Assembly (NCBI GenBank): GCA_964030475.1
Contig: CAXIPT010000008.1
Location: 1,592,828 to 1,656,827 of the forward strand
Reading direction: 5' to 3'
DNA length: 64,000 nt
DNA from: Tethya wilhelma
Lineage: Eukaryota > Porifera > Demospongiae > Tethyida > Tethyidae
The notes below the pieces were generated by a model that searched no databases, had not been told where the DNA came from, and saw only the letters and a program-made list of their open reading frames with translations. Both the position numbers and the translations under genes were made by a program. Below are positions 21,110 to 47,331 of this stretch, piece by piece. Within the stretch, counting starts at the first letter, position 1. Each line of letters starts with the position of its first letter.

Positions 21110-21926
21110 ACATTATTGATGTGTGCAATACTAGAAAGATGCACTGGTAAAAAATGATTGTTATACTAAGTTTTAATTTGTTTTGTATTCATGCATGTCA
21201 ATCAAAAACATGATTATAATAATGATGCAGTATAATTCTATTGTGTACAGTATATTCCTGTCTTCATAAACCAAGAGCTCTTTGAGTGAAAGATTTCTTT
21301 GATACATGGGTCTGTGTAATACACAAGGTCATTCACAGTAGGTCATTACAATGGTGGGCATAGGTTCACAATATTTTCTATTATGTCACGTAAAAATGAT
21401 TCACAAATGTATCAGATGTTTGGACAATTTTTCAAACCTGCATCAGCTTATTGTGAATATTACTATTATGCAATGCAGCAATGGATATTGTGAACCCACC
21501 TTATCATTATGGCCTTTTGTTATGAATACACGTGCACAATGTTACAAACTTGGCAAAAAGTGACTAGAACTAACATGCATGCATAACATGATGTTAATTG
21601 ACAGTAAGGTTAGGGCCTAATCAATCATGAATGGACAGCCTAATTGGTGTTGGCACACTTCGTGACCCTGCACACTGGAGGCAACTAACAATCTATTGGC
21701 TGGCCACCAACAGCTGATGCTAAGGCTAGAAATGAGAGCTCAATACACCAAGACAAAGCAAGCTTGGTATGGTATGTAAAACAAAATAACTATTGTAGAG
21801 ATGGTATAGGTTTATTCCAACCCCCAAGGTTTTATGTTTGGATCGATCCCACTTGTATCTCAAGCTCATGGAATGAGAAGGAATGTAAACAATGTGACAT
21901 GGAGGTCTAATATCACAATAATGGTC
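21110..21926. other. Convergent spacer between MGME1 and SUPT3H
   Basis: MGME1 3' UTR on the left and the 3' end of SUPT3H on the right. AT-rich. A further SUPT3H C-terminal exon could hide here, because its last frame contains GTAAGT at 21956-21961, but I cannot place one. Confidence 0.5.
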
Positions 21927-24900
21927 TTAGTGGGGTGATATTGAGGGGTTAGTGGTACTTACAGCAAAAGGAGTCAGAGGACCTGTTGTGTTGCTATGGT
22001 ACCTCCTGAGAGCCTCTCTGATGTGAGATGGTTGGAGAGCTGTTTTGTCTTGGTTCTCCACCACTGTGGTCAGCGGCTGTGCTGTAGCATCGCTCTGTGT
22101 AAGCAACAAATAAAGATAGACATAATTACATACATTCTTATAGCACACACTGCATGCAGTACACTTCAAACCAGACACATTAGACTTGCCACATACCTTT
22201 CTCTTTCTTCTTCTTCCTCGTGTTGACACTGGAACAAAATCCAAGCAAACAACTATCACATGCAGTTACTGTACAATGATTTTGGCTTGGTCATTAACCT
22301 GGATGGGGGCTAGGGGCAGGTGATGATGTGGGTGGTGGTGGTGTTCCACTGGCAGACTGCTCTGCTACTGGAGTTGTGAAGAACGTTGGTGTGGATCCAA
22401 ACTCAGTTGGGGTGTTGGGATTACGAAGATTTGTTTGGTGACTAAAGCTTGGATTGAAAGTGACATTGTCTGTATCTTTCTTTACCAGTAGAGACAACTC
22501 AACAAGCTGAAAAACAAACCAACCAAACACAATAAAAGCATCACTAATACCAACAGAACATTATAGGAACACCAATACAAGGTATACCTCTCGTACTGCT
22601 TCATAAGCCAAGTACCCAAAGACTTCAATCACTTCCTGACTCATTTTCTGCTCAATTCCCAGCCACTCTTTAAACTTGGCAGTGTTCTTGTCTAATGAGA
22701 AACAACAACACAACTTGTTATTGAATTACCTGACAGGACTGAAGATTGGATTGGAGCACATCTCAGTCTGTAGAAAACACTATAGATCTCCAATGGACAA
22801 AATGCATGCATTGAACTACAGACAAGCAACAGTACTAAGGTGCCTCAATGGCATTGCATACCATTTACTTTCTAGACAAAAAAAATTTAAACCATTCAGA
22901 ATTTGCAACTGACGTACAAGGTCAGCTATGCAGATAAGACATCCTAGAGCATCTCAACAAATTATTCAAACAAGAAAATTACAATAGTATAGTCTTACTG
23001 GTAGAGGACACACATGTATACATGGACAGAAAGAAATACCACATAGCTCCAAAGTTTGTGACACAATATTTTCGTGAATTTCGTGATTGGACTATACATT
23101 ACAAAATTTTCTCCACGAAAATATTGGCAATACATAAATTCAGAGATCGTGATTCACAAAGACCAGCAAAGACAGACTTTTCACAATTTTTTTGTGCCAC
23201 AAAATTTTGGAACTAAATGTATATATACTGTAATGCAAAACAAATCTGCTACAATCATAAACTTACGGAAGTTTATCAGCCTACATTCAGAATAGTTCAA
23301 GTACTCATCGACACCCATTGTGGCAGTCAGAGTGTCTTGTCTCTGTGGAGGAACACATCTTCTTGAGTACTGTTCACTTACACTCCACACATACCTGTAA
23401 TCGCTCCAATTGTAATTCGTCCATTTCATCCTGACTACCTGAATTAGGGACAACAGTCATCAGAATGGTTTTCAAATGACATTGACCTTCAATTCAAAGA
23501 AGGTTGTAACTATAGCTACTGCATATTTAACTGCACAGGAGGAGCTAGAAAATGAATGGCACCATGCAGTACTGTAACATCTAGCGACTAGTTGAAAGAT
23601 CAAGAATATTGTGTGCTAGCTGACACAACAAATTTACCGATCTGATCTTGCACAGGTAAAAAGCTGAGTGAAAACTTTCTTCTCTTGTTTGTTGGGGTTG
23701 ACGAACCAGGATATGCCTCTGAAAAACAAGATACTATAATAAATTATCATTGCCATCAACCAACTCGTCATCAATACCATTCTCCTCGTCTTCGTTGCGA
23801 CCGTCTGAGACGGAACGTCTTGCTTTCTTTGCCAATTCTTTCATTTGTAAGTGCTTTACAACTTGTCTAAGTTTCCCCTACACAGAAACACACACACAAC
23901 AAACTATGGTACCAAACACACATCACAAACACTCTTGAAGACACTGATTTCAGAGAGGATACTAATACTAATGAAAGGTAGATGGATAAACAGCAACACA
24001 GAAACTCATGATGGCATTGATAGAAACAAACAAAGACATGGGTTGAACACTTGTAGGCTTGTAACAGGAGTTCCAGACACTATGGGTAGGGCTAGGCTAC
24101 AAGGAAAGCTCATAATAAGCTGTAACCAAGTCACAAGATTCTCACTTCTCAAGCAATGTCACCTTATCTCTGCGCAGCAGAAACAGCACATCATCCACAC
24201 TGACTGATGAAGAGGCTCTCATTGTCGCAACGTCTGATGCACGGGATATCTGTGAGCATTGAAAACATGCTGATAACATGTGCAGTGATAAATACGGTTT
24301 AGTGTACACTAATGAACAAGGAATCCGACATACTTTATACACTAAAGGGACATGGTGTGAACAGTCCATTAATGACATAGCACATATCCAAATACATACA
24401 TACAAGAGTATGATTATGCGCAGGTAAGAGATGACACTTTCAGTGATTTCTTGGTGTTAAGGTGAGTTCACATGACTTCCTGTTAGCCTCGTTCCCAGGC
24501 TCCTTCCTTACGTATATTTTACTCGAGTATATTTTAACAGGAGGGAGGAGCCTGGGAACGTGGCTAACTTCCCGTTGCATTGTGTCAAGAGTTCATAATA
24601 CTTGGTTGCATCACATAAAACATTTTTCGCACAGAAAAACACAGCAACGCTACGTATCAAATACAATACTTAAAAAACAATTTCTAAAGTCTGCATCAAC
24701 GTTGTGTAGCATTGCTGGGTCACCAATCAAAAAGTATTATTACGCAACACAACACAGCGTATGTGAACTCCCCTTAGGATATAGAGGTGTGGGTGTGTCT
24801 ACAGTGCCCTCAAAATTGATTCAGAGGCTAACAACAACACAATTTCAAATGACGATCAAAATGAACATTATCTAGCTTCCAATTTTGTAGCAAACACATT

Positions 24901-25145
24901 CTTTATGTATGTGCCAATGTGTGTTCTGGTGTAAAGTACAATTGCGCTTACAACTTCTGACATCTGCCTGTGAACGATCTCTTCAACTAAGGCTGTACTG
25001 TCTGAACAAGGGTGTCTCGCATCACCAAAGGAGTACCTGAAAATAGATCATTTAGTAGGGAGTCAACATAAATGTACAGCATCATGTAATTCACTCATAC
25101 TCACATCATACACCTAATTTCGTGCTCAAACACTCGTTCAGTCAT
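21927..25145 (-). CDS. SUPT3H: SPT3 homologue, SAGA/STAGA histone-fold subunit
   Basis: Exons: 25145-25105, 25036-24952, 24249-24163, 23877-23778, 23718-23638, 23438-23395, 23342-23267, 22691-22588, 22506-22299, 22228-22197 and 22094-21927. Phases agree and give 341 residues. SPT3 carries two intramolecular histone folds and delivers TBP to promoters within the SAGA co-activator. Fold 1: CMMYSFGDARHP..STALVEEIVHRQM and VDDVLFLLRRDK. Fold 2: KFKEWLG..EVFGYLAYEAVRELVELSLLVKKD and LQPSHIREALRRY....GPLTPF. All are recognisable SUPT3H signatures. A Pro/Thr-rich insert (PPPPTSSPAPSPHPG) lies between the last blocks. The frame is open upstream to an acceptor near 25206, so the protein may start earlier. 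The 3' end is also uncertain (GTAAGT within the last exon). Confidence 0.9.
24482..24568. repeat. Foldback hairpin in SUPT3H intron
   Basis: Arms 24482-24503 (starting GTTAGCCTCGTTCCCAGG) and 24547-24568 are near-perfect reverse complements around a 43-base loop. It resembles the two foldbacks in the AAA gene in size and intronic position but not in sequence. Confidence 0.75.
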
Positions 25146-32412
<7,267 letters not shown>

Positions 32413-32427
32413 TGAAACTAGGTATGC

Positions 32428-32483
<56 letters not shown>

Positions 32484-35400
32484 TGTATATATGTAGCTCT
32501 CAGGAACACTAACCAGTGTGTAGTTGTAGAAGCCGCACACACATGATATGTTAATAGTCTTTGACCATTTCATTAGTTTACACCCACAGTAGAGACTGTG
32601 TGTGGCTTTAGCTAACATGTTAGGAGATGGGCACCTTAAATTGGTGTGGGAAACATTTAGTGTTCTCACTGAGTATTTGGCAGTGTTACAAACTAGAGTG
32701 GTCTCATCTATTGTATTGGTGCAGACACACACACACTCACTGTAATCCAGTAGCTTAACCTTGAGTTGTGACTTTGAGAAAGGCTCCACTCCCTGTATGG
32801 TAGTGCATGTCATCCATTATCTCATTATGTATCAAGTGTCCTGGGTGTTAGTGATATACCTACCACAGTGAAGCTTAGACTAACTCTTTTGATGTCACCT
32901 AATGACCTCTTAAATGACATGCTCCAGTTACTATTCCTTTGCCCAACACTTTTAATCTCCTTGTAATGATTCACCCAAGAAATAACACTTGAACAAACAA
33001 TTAATTGTTGTGGAGTGGTTGTTCTTGGTTACTATAACAACTAGAGTATGTCCAGTCACCATAAGGGCTCAGTTTTACTTCCTCTCAGCTCTTTGTGGTG
33101 CTGTTGCTAACCATTGCTGTTTTGTTTGTCTCAATTGCAGGACTTTGTATCCAAAGGTCGACCCAATTCACTCTACAAAATGATATTTGACACACAGCAC
33201 ACAGGCATTTCAAGTAACTAATCTCCCCTCTCAGGTGTAACAAAGAAAAGATTAAATCAAACGACACTCTCTGTTGTTCTACAGAGAGCTCCCTAAGGTA
33301 GTATATGTTTTGTTTGTTTGTTCATCATCCTTCTTTTTTTTTTCTTTTTCCTTATTTTTTTTCTGTACAAACTCTTCCAATAGCTCTTATACATGAATGA
33401 CTAAGACACACTGCATCGATCACTATCATTCTCACCATATAAGGTCATTTGTACTTGTCCCATTATTTCCACACCACACCCTGCCGAGTCAAGCCCAAGG
33501 ACTTTACCAAACTATCAAATCCTTAAAACATGCTACGTTCACTTCACCATTCAATGTTACTACTCTTATGTACTGTTTGTTGGTGTTCTATTGTCGTGTG
33601 CAGTCTATGGACTGAGTATGAGCATCAAGTTATTGTTTTGTCTTGTGGTAATATATTTCACAGAGCACTAATTTGTCACCAGTCTCACAAAAAGAATACC
33701 ATTCACTTATATACATGTTGTTACGAACAGATTTATATGTGTCACTTATTCACTCACTCTCTGTCTCTCTCTGCTTGCCTTTTTTTTTTCTTTTTTGCAA
33801 GCCTTCGATAAAATAACCTGTCTTCCCGACATAGACTTTAAAATTTTTCACTTTCTTTGTATCTTTTTTAAATGAGCAAGAAGCATTATCCTTTACTGTT
33901 CGTGTATATAAGTTTTTGTTTATTTGTTTGTTTGTTTGTTTGTTTTAGGCATCTTTAATGGTTGTTTGTATATTTTTTCAATGTAATCCTTTATACGTAT
34001 TATGTATGTATGTATGTACTTCACACTTAAAATCACTCTTCTTGTGGACTCACTCACTTTCTCGGACAGTAATGCAAACCAAACCCAATGTGTAAAAATG
34101 ATTATTGTTATGTACTGTAATTGCTGTCACTATGGATATATAATTTGGAAATATTAATTTTTTCATCTGTCTATTGCATGTCTGGGTCAGTGTGCCATGA
34201 TTGGTGTTTGCAAATACACAAAATGGTTACTTTGGGTCTTGTTTGTTTTGTGCATGGGTACAGGTAGTGATTGTGCAGCTAGCCAGAGAGCTTTGATTCC
34301 CAGGGCTCATGTCTAAACCACCCTAGTGTGAGTTGTGTGACCAATGCTCACTGCAGCACTTGGTTTGTGGCTCTACATCCACTTGCTGCACATTCACCTC
34401 AAGTACACACTCTAGTCTCACAATGGCACCCTCCAGCCTGAAAGAGGCTACGTGGAGAGTACACAGTTGTGTTATGGTCAACAGCGCGGTTACTTGGACC
34501 AATAGGGTTGGTTGATACCGTAATTCGATTAAGTGTCCCATCAGATTATTGTTGGGATGTGTTGAAGGGATGCTTTACAACTGCTTCAGTCTGTGAGTGG
34601 AAGCCATGTAGACCAATGAAGCCAAATTGAATAATGTAATCAGTTGGCACTGGAGGGCTTCACTGAAGTCATTCAACTAGTGAACAGATGTTCCTTGCTT
34701 GGGCCTGTGACAGATGATCTTTTGTGTGATGCTACACAATGTGAGGTGCAGAGTGTGGTTGTAGTGGTCAAATTCCCCTTAGTTACACACATACACATGT
34801 CAATTACTATGCAATAGCTTGTTGCTTGCAAGTAGGCCACATGTGGTCAGAAATGCTATACCCCTCTAGGTACACCAACTCCAACAGAGGAGACCTTTTG
34901 GCTGCATGTGTGCATGTACTTGTGGCCCATACATTAGTAATGAGTGTACAATTATACTCATAAAATATTATACTCATATACATATGTGTATGTATACACT
35001 GCTATTACTGCCAGACGTAATACCCCACTAAGCCATATGATTAGTAGACTAACCATGATTGGCCGTTCATTCATCTTACGTGTGACCACCAAAATGTGTA
35101 CAATGAGTCAACAAACCACAGTGTGTGCCTGTAGACACTCGTGTCAGTTAAACCAAGCAAAGATGAAAAATGATGATTATTTGTATACATGTGAAGTTTC
35201 TCTCAGACCCAGTATGTCATTCACATGTTGGTTAGTAAACACATGTACGACAACTTTAAAAATGTGAGCATGCAGTTTCGGTACATTTTGCACCCAATTA
35301 AAGATTACGTATTGTGCTTTGCATATTTAAAATTCCAGAAGCATTTTTCTGAGGTCAATAGAAGCCATCTGGCACATGGATAAGAATAGGCTGTTGTAAA

Positions 35401-35770
35401 AATAAATCACTTTAGTCTTCCTAAAATACCAAGAATGCATGCATGCAATTGTCTCTGTCTACATCCACCCATTCTACTTGCAATTGATGAACCACAGCTG
35501 CTGTATGACAGTTAGCTGCTGGAATGGTAATTGGTAGGCAGGCTTTCTTCAAGATAGACTTACTTCTTGACAGACAGAGGTTGGATTTATTTTGCATAAG
35601 CATTACCAAACTCTACATAGTAGTGTGCATGCATGACTTCTTTGCGAATTTATTGTTGTGTGTGGTTACTGGTTCTTTTTTTATGTGTCAAATGGCTACC
35701 TGCAAAATTCTCTTGTGCTGGTATCCTGGAGCAGTGTGTGCTATATTATGTGTGTGATAGTATGTTGTGC

Positions 35771-35812
<42 letters not shown>

Positions 35813-38800
35813 ATATCACCTTTAGTGCATGCACATTACTATGGCTTCAATAGGTTTATCTGTAGCTGATAGAACTTTAGCTTTAGGTTATCATAACAAA
35901 CCCCAAGTTGAACAGATGACCATCTGTGGTTGAAGAGTATTAAATTACAACCAGACTGGTTACTAATTGTGTTATAAACAACTGAAAGAAGTAGGGAGAC
36001 ATCACAGAGGAAATTGGCCACACAGGGCACATCCACCTGCCACATGCTTATTGTTCCATGGGCTTCCATTTCATATTTAGGAAGAGAAAAACTTGGAGGC
36101 TAAGAGTTTTTTTTTTTGTCTAGACAGAGCCACAAGATCAACTCTTAGCTAGGCATACACACACTGCCATCACTACTTAATTGGGTGTTGTTACAGTGAG
36201 CCACACTGACAAGGGAGTGTAAGTCATTCCTGCTGTATGTCTGCTGGTTTTGTACTAGAGCACCATAAGGCATAATCCCTATTGAGAAGACTACCTGGCC
36301 AGATAGCTAGCTGATGATGGTGATATCAAGATCATCAGCAACCTGCATATTATGCATAATTATTATACTACATGCAGATATGCATGCTGATTGGATAGTA
36401 CTCACAATGTACAACCATTGAGTGCACACTCACCACAGAACAGAATTGGTCCAATAGCTGGGCATTTCCCCTCCCATAGCTAATCACAAGCAGCTCTCTT
36501 TTTATGTTGGGTACTATGGTATGCACATACCAAAAAGAGAATGGGTGAATTTGCTTAGCTACATAAACTTTCAAGTTCCACTTTATTGTAATTGTGATAT
36601 AATTTAAAAACAAACAGGAAGTTCTAATCTTCTCTGTCAATGTTGTGTGCCACTTGAGTGGGCCTTCATGGACTCCCATGGGACCACTCTCACTGAAACA
36701 GCACTGCTATCTCTTCATCAGGAAGTAGGAAGCTGTCCTCTAGTGCAGGAAAGCTGTACAATGTGACTGGCAATAATAGATGCACTTTAGATGAGTTATG
36801 ATGGTAGTATGACTTATGCAAGTGTGACCTGACTGGATGGCTCAGGGTGCTTGACCTGAGTGGCTAGTGAACCACACAACACAACAACAACTTTATGGTT
36901 AGCAATGTGGTATGTCAGGCCTAAGCACAATAAGATAATAAGAAGAACAATGGTGCCATCTCAACAGTAATAAATTTCTTGCTACAATACAGAGCTGTAT
37001 TGTACTCATATGCATGCAGATTTATACCTTATTGTAACTTCAGTCTAGTAATGGCTAAAATGTTGTGTATGTAATGTGTATGCAGAGCATGATGACATAC
37101 TGTATTATGCATGTACTATATACGTCGTGAGGATTCAGGTATAGTCAACTGCATGTATTCAGTAGATTTTTGATAGTTGGTAACTATAGCAATAGCAATG
37201 TCATTAGCCATTGTCAGTGGTTTATTACAGAATGCTGTGCCTAGAGGTTTACATATCAAAGAACCACAAACCTACCGATTACCACACACATTAAGAATGC
37301 CAACTATTCACAATGTCAATTAGCCGAAGAAATGAAGCAATCAAAAAATAGACTAAAACAGGACCTCACGTTGTATTTGTTCAGCAGGTCTGCTCATGTG
37401 TAGAGCACAATTAGTATGGAATGCTTTGGTCCATACTCTACCAATAAGGTCATACAAAAACAAGTATAATAAAGCCATACTAAAACAATTACTACCATTA
37501 GCAAACATCTGTTAACCCTAAAAGTATGATGCCATTTGCCACACACATGAACTGTATACTTTACGTCAGCAACTACATACTCTATGTACCGAAAGCAAAA
37601 CTACTGTACGCGGTAGCAAAGAAGCATAATTTTCATGTACCACAGCAATAATTTGTTGATTTAATAGGAAGTATAAGGTATCGTGTTCTCATATGGGTAC
37701 CATTGTTGCTATTGACTTCTATATGCTGTATTTATGACAGTACATAAGACTTGTATATAGAGATAAATAATTACACAGTTAGTAGTATCTGTGTAACTTA
37801 TTAGTATAGTGTGCCAATAATGATTGTAATGTCTTCTAAATGAGTGTTTGCACATGAACTCATCTAGACAATTATCTGGAATACTTTAGTGGTATCAGTA
37901 CTCATAGGTATTGATATCATCACTTTGACTGAGTATATAGCTTCCCTGGAAGCATGCAGCCAACTGTATAGTGTTTCCTACATCCTCTACAACAGTGTTT
38001 TGTGTGAAAGGGTGAGCTATAGACGACGATGAGTGTGTGCATGGGTCGCACACGCATGTTTGGGCAAACAAGTGACTGCGTGTATATACGCAATGTCATG
38101 TGTGCACATGTTCATAATTATCTGCAGTGTGCGTGTGTGTGTTCAACAGCATGTGCTACTGTTTTCATACTTGATTGAGAAGCTGCTGCATACATGGTTC
38201 AAAGATCAAATTTCACAAAAGAGCAGAGTATATATAACCTTACAAACCAGTCTATTCTATTTCCAATGTGCCATCCTTGCTTCCATATTTATTATTTTTT
38301 ACAAGGCTACTAATTTAAAAAATAACTACATGCATACTAGTCTATTGAGCAGCATCACATGCATACTGGGTACTGCAGGCGTTAGGCAACTGGAACAGCA
38401 TCACATGATTGCTACTACTCTATCTAGCCTGTCCCTCCTTGTTGTCATGTTGCATCGATCTTGACATAATGTGTGCACACGATTAATTCAATTATTGTTA
38501 TGATTGCTGTTGCATGTTGCTTGGTGAGAGTTCAACCACAAAATACTGCAGTGCACATGTAGTGTCCATAGTCTGTCTTTGATAATAGTTATTATTGAAC
38601 ATACATAATTACATACATACTGCGACACAGTTGATTTACTGGGATTAAAATCCTTTTGTCTCTGAATTGAGTAATTTGAATCAAATTCAAAACATTGATG
38701 CACCATCAATTAACCCCAACCCCCTAAGGCAACTGAGCATTCATTAGTCATAAAGCACCAAGGGCAGAGTTTATAACACAATAATCTCAACTGCAACATG

Positions 38801-39128
38801 TGCACATGTTGTGGCTGTGTAGTTGCAATAAGGGCACACTACACAACAAAGATTTCTTTCTAATTCAATTCAGCCACAAAGAATACATTAACAGTATTAT
38901 GCAAATTGTGCATTATTGCAAGCCTTTGTCCTTATGAAAACTACCTCACCTTCAAGAATTTACACGCAATGACGCTATTCTCAAAACTAAATCTTAGTTT
39001 GATGTACCAATGAAGCTGATGACTGGAGCTATATTTGATGAACATACTAATAAATAAATTCATTCAATAATAGTTATAATATGCAATTGATGACTGTATG
39101 TGTGTTTACACTTATGCATTATTTGCTA

Positions 39129-39175
<47 letters not shown>

Positions 39176-40076
39176 GTCTCCTTCCTGGGAGTAGGCAAGT
39201 GCTGAGTGGGTGTAATGGGATAGTAGCTAAGGGCGGCATTATTCTTTCCAGATGTTGAATACTGTACATGAGTATAAGGTGGGGTGCATTTCATCCAGTT
39301 AGCATCCACAGTTGGCTGCCAAATTGATTGTTAGCTGATAACACATTAGGCAGTTGACGTGAAACCAGCCTTGCCTTAACTTGGGAGACGACTAATAATA
39401 TCCAACTAACATTATGTACTGTTCATTAATTGATAAGAATACCCTAGTACAATTGGAGCATACTCAAAGTGCGATCATATCAGGTGCCTCTCAGAACTGA
39501 GCAAGCAATGGTTATATATATGAGCTAGGAACAACTGATCCATGAGAAAGCCATCTTTTGCTACAGTACACATACTATAAGAATTATAATTGGTTCCCAC
39601 AACTAGCATCAGAGCATGAGCAATATTCAATGGCCAGTGTATACAGTATACATACTTACACTATAGGATAACAATAGTGATTGTTATAATGTAGGTATAA
39701 TATTATTATACAACGTGACATAGTAGTTTGTTTACTACAAGTACACATGAAGTACACATGCATGTGTTTATCTCATGGAAATCTAGTGACACCTGGCAAT
39801 GTCATAATGGTTGATTCAGGGAACTACCTCTCCCACATACACATCCACCCACACGGATCCAGTTACCTACGACGTCACTTTCAGTGTATATTAGATCAGT
39901 TGTGGCGTAGTACAAGACTACTACAAGTCATGTTCTGAACATGGAGCATGTACAGGCCTAATTTAATGTCAGAGAAAGTGTGTCATTATCAATGCAATAG
40001 TATTTAGTGCGCACAACAATTTGCAATGAATTGGATAACCCCCAAACCTGGCTAATATTGCAATTATGAGACATAA
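32413..40076. other. Gene-poor region downstream of RUNX
   Basis: About 7.7 kb in which I find no frame with a recognisable domain and no convincing exon series on either strand. It begins with probable RUNX 3' UTR. It holds (GT)n at 32429-32482 and 35772-35810, (AC)n at 39133-39173, poly-T and TTTG runs near 33330-33360 and 33915-33947. The longest frame (38033-38464, +) reads like chance translation. Neighbouring genes in this window are usually separated by under 1 kb, so this space is unusual. Candidate contents are RUNX enhancers, a long 3' UTR or a non-coding RNA. Confidence 0.6.
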
Positions 40077-40440
40077 CAGTGGCGGATCTAGGAAATGGAA
40101 TAGGGGGGTTCTAATCAATGCGCGCGGAGCGCGCGAAAAATTTTACGTAGCCACGCCCACTTCTGGTCCCAACAGCCCCGCCCCTTTAGCGCTCGTGCAG
40201 CTAAAATTTTGCCAAAAAAGCCTGAATGGAAGAAAAAAACGGCAAGAAAGAGACAGAAACTCTATATTTTTCACAAAAGACTAATATTCAGCATGATTTT
40301 GAGTTGCTTTTAGTAGTTTTAAGTTGAAAGGAGGGTTCCAGCTTGACCTTTTCCAATCTGCACAGTTAATTATAATGCGAGGTCTCAGCTGAAAGGGGGG
40401 TTCCGTGGAACCCTCTGAACCACCCCTGGATCCGCCACTG
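40077..40440. mobile_element. MITE with CAGTGGCGGATC inverted ends
   Basis: 364 bases. The left end is CAGTGGCGGATCTAGG and the right end is its reverse complement (CCTGGATCCGCCACTG) with one change. Both sides are flanked by CATAA (40072-40076 and 40441-40445), a plausible 5-base target-site duplication. GC-rich inside (GCGCGCGGAGCGCGCG palindrome at about 40120). No transposase. It inserted about 180 bases upstream of the SMARCAD1 start. Confidence 0.85.
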
Positions 40441-40616
40441 CATAAAATTTAATTTCATGGCATTGTGCAGAGACTTGGTTTGACGCATGCGCAGTAAGTT
40501 TTGGCGCTAAGTAACCGGGAAATTAGAGAAGACCAGGATGGTACAGCTGTGCAAATGAGGATCGATTATGAATGAATATGCATCGTATGTGAGTCTGCAG
40601 AGCCCTAGTCGACGAG
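40441..40616 (+). promoter_or_regulatory. SMARCAD1 upstream region with E2F-like site
   Basis: TTTTGGCGC at 40498-40506 fits the E2F consensus TTTSGCGC, about 110 bases before the start codon. E2F control would suit a replication-coupled chromatin remodeller. No TATA box is obvious. Confidence 0.35.
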
Positions 40617-45794
<5,178 letters not shown>

Positions 45795-46092
45795 TGATTT
45801 TACGATAGTATAGAACCAAAATCACCCAATCTGTAGACAATCTCTTATTCATCCGATGATTCACTCAGCACTACATTCACTTTTATAGGATGATCATTTC
45901 CAATAATATCAAAACCACCAGTGGGTTATACATATCCTTTGATGTACAGACATTATAATTATTTATCTTTCATATTTTTGATCCAAATTGATTTCAAGAT
46001 TCTAAGACTAGTTTCATTAACAAACAAACTATTAATAGATAATTGTAAATATTAGCAAAAAAAAGTTGTGTCAAACAAGTTTTAGATCAATT
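45795..46092. other. Convergent spacer
   Basis: AT-rich 3' flanks of SMARCAD1 (+) and the first small paralogue (-). Nothing else seen. Confidence 0.6.
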
Positions 46093-46605
46093 TTATTCTA
46101 GCCATTTTTCAGATATTATATACACAAACCCTTTCTGTCCTGGTGGCTTGTTGCTCTTCTTTCGATTGTTTTTAGGCCAATCCTTCAATTCCAACAGCTT
46201 ATCTTCTTTTTGCTGCATGTCTTCAACTTGTGCGTAGTAAAAATAACCGTTATACCCTTCAGAGGAATACTGATTTTTCCTCTGGTCGGGATGAATAGTA
46301 CTGCCACATCGAACTGCATGTCGACTTTTGGCCATTTCGAGCAATTGGTGGAATTCAACCTCTTCACCAAGCTGTATTGATGATAATAGCCATTAATATA
46401 ATTCATGACAAGCATACTGAGAATCAATAGGCAAGCTTGTAACACTTGCCCACATTAGGGATGGAAAAACTATGCTATAGGTGGAGCACTAGCATTACTT
46501 TGCATTGGGATGGTTTGCAAATACCTCAACGTGTCCTTTAGCTGGCCCATCAACCTCTGCATCTTCAGGTTTAATTTTAGGCTCCACACTCCCTGATTCA
46601 GCCAT
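46093..46605 (-). CDS. Unrecognised small acidic protein, paralogue 1
   Basis: Two exons, 46605-46525 and 46371-46093, joined in phase 0, encode 119 residues. The first exon gives an acidic N terminus ending PAKGHVE. The second carries a compact block HAVRCGSTIHP(D/N)(Q/E)RKN.YS.EGYNG..YY.(Q/K)V..M followed by a Lys-rich stretch and a C-terminal hydrophobic strand (GFVYIISE). The neighbouring gene at 47332-47809 has the same exon layout and motifs, so this is a tandem family. No signal peptide or membrane span. I do not recognise the family. The start is the ATG that the paralogue shares. Confidence 0.75.
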
Positions 46606-47331
46606 ATCACAGTTCTATACCCAAAGCACAGTCATCATTGTACAGTGAGTTAAGTTGCCCATTCATTAACTCTTACCTTTATTTCTCTGATTCCAAAGAG
46701 GTCCCTTTCTAAATAGTTTTCAGCTCTTCAAGTTTTACTTGTGAGCTACTGATTTGGTGAGCACTATATATAGTTTCCTTTTCATAAACCTAGGCTTTGG
46801 GGGGTTACACCTGGGGATCTTTTTGTCTTTAGAAGTCAGTGCTTGCTTAAGGAAATTGACTGTTATTTTAGAAGACATTGATAGTTCAATCCCTGTTTGT
46901 TTTAGATATTTAGTTTCACTTGTATGCAGGCCCCAATTTGAACATAGTAGTTATTTCTGTAAATAGATTCTTCAATTGTTTATTGTGATGAATACCTACT
47001 AGTGGGCTAAATTAGCCCACAGGGGCCTCTGATGTTGTCATGCATATGCATAATATTGTAGGTCTTTCATTAGTTTCCAATATGCATAGCAGTGTGAGAC
47101 TTTAGTTCATTCTTGCAGCTTAAGTGTCATGATGGTTATCCAATAATGAGAATTATAATTATTTAACTAGTACAAAAACCCCACTGTTTTTGTAACTTAA
47201 TTTGTTTTCAGAAGAAAAAGTACAATTTAAACGGGTATAAAACAGTAAATACACTCGGCATTAATGTTAGTCCTATAATTAAAGATCTGAGAGAGCATCT
47301 CCTAATTGTGTTTTCAAGTCTGTTGCTTCGT
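46606..47331. other. Spacer between small paralogues
   Basis: 726 bases, AT-rich. It should contain the promoter of paralogue 1 and the 3' UTR of paralogue 2. A palindromic TAGTGGGCTAAATTAGCCCAC lies at about 47000-47020. No gene seen. Confidence 0.5.

Noticed and set aside
38033..38464. 143-codon open frame in the gene-poor region
   Set aside because: Hydrophobic, low-complexity translation with no domain, no upstream promoter sign and no matching splice sites. It looks like a chance frame.
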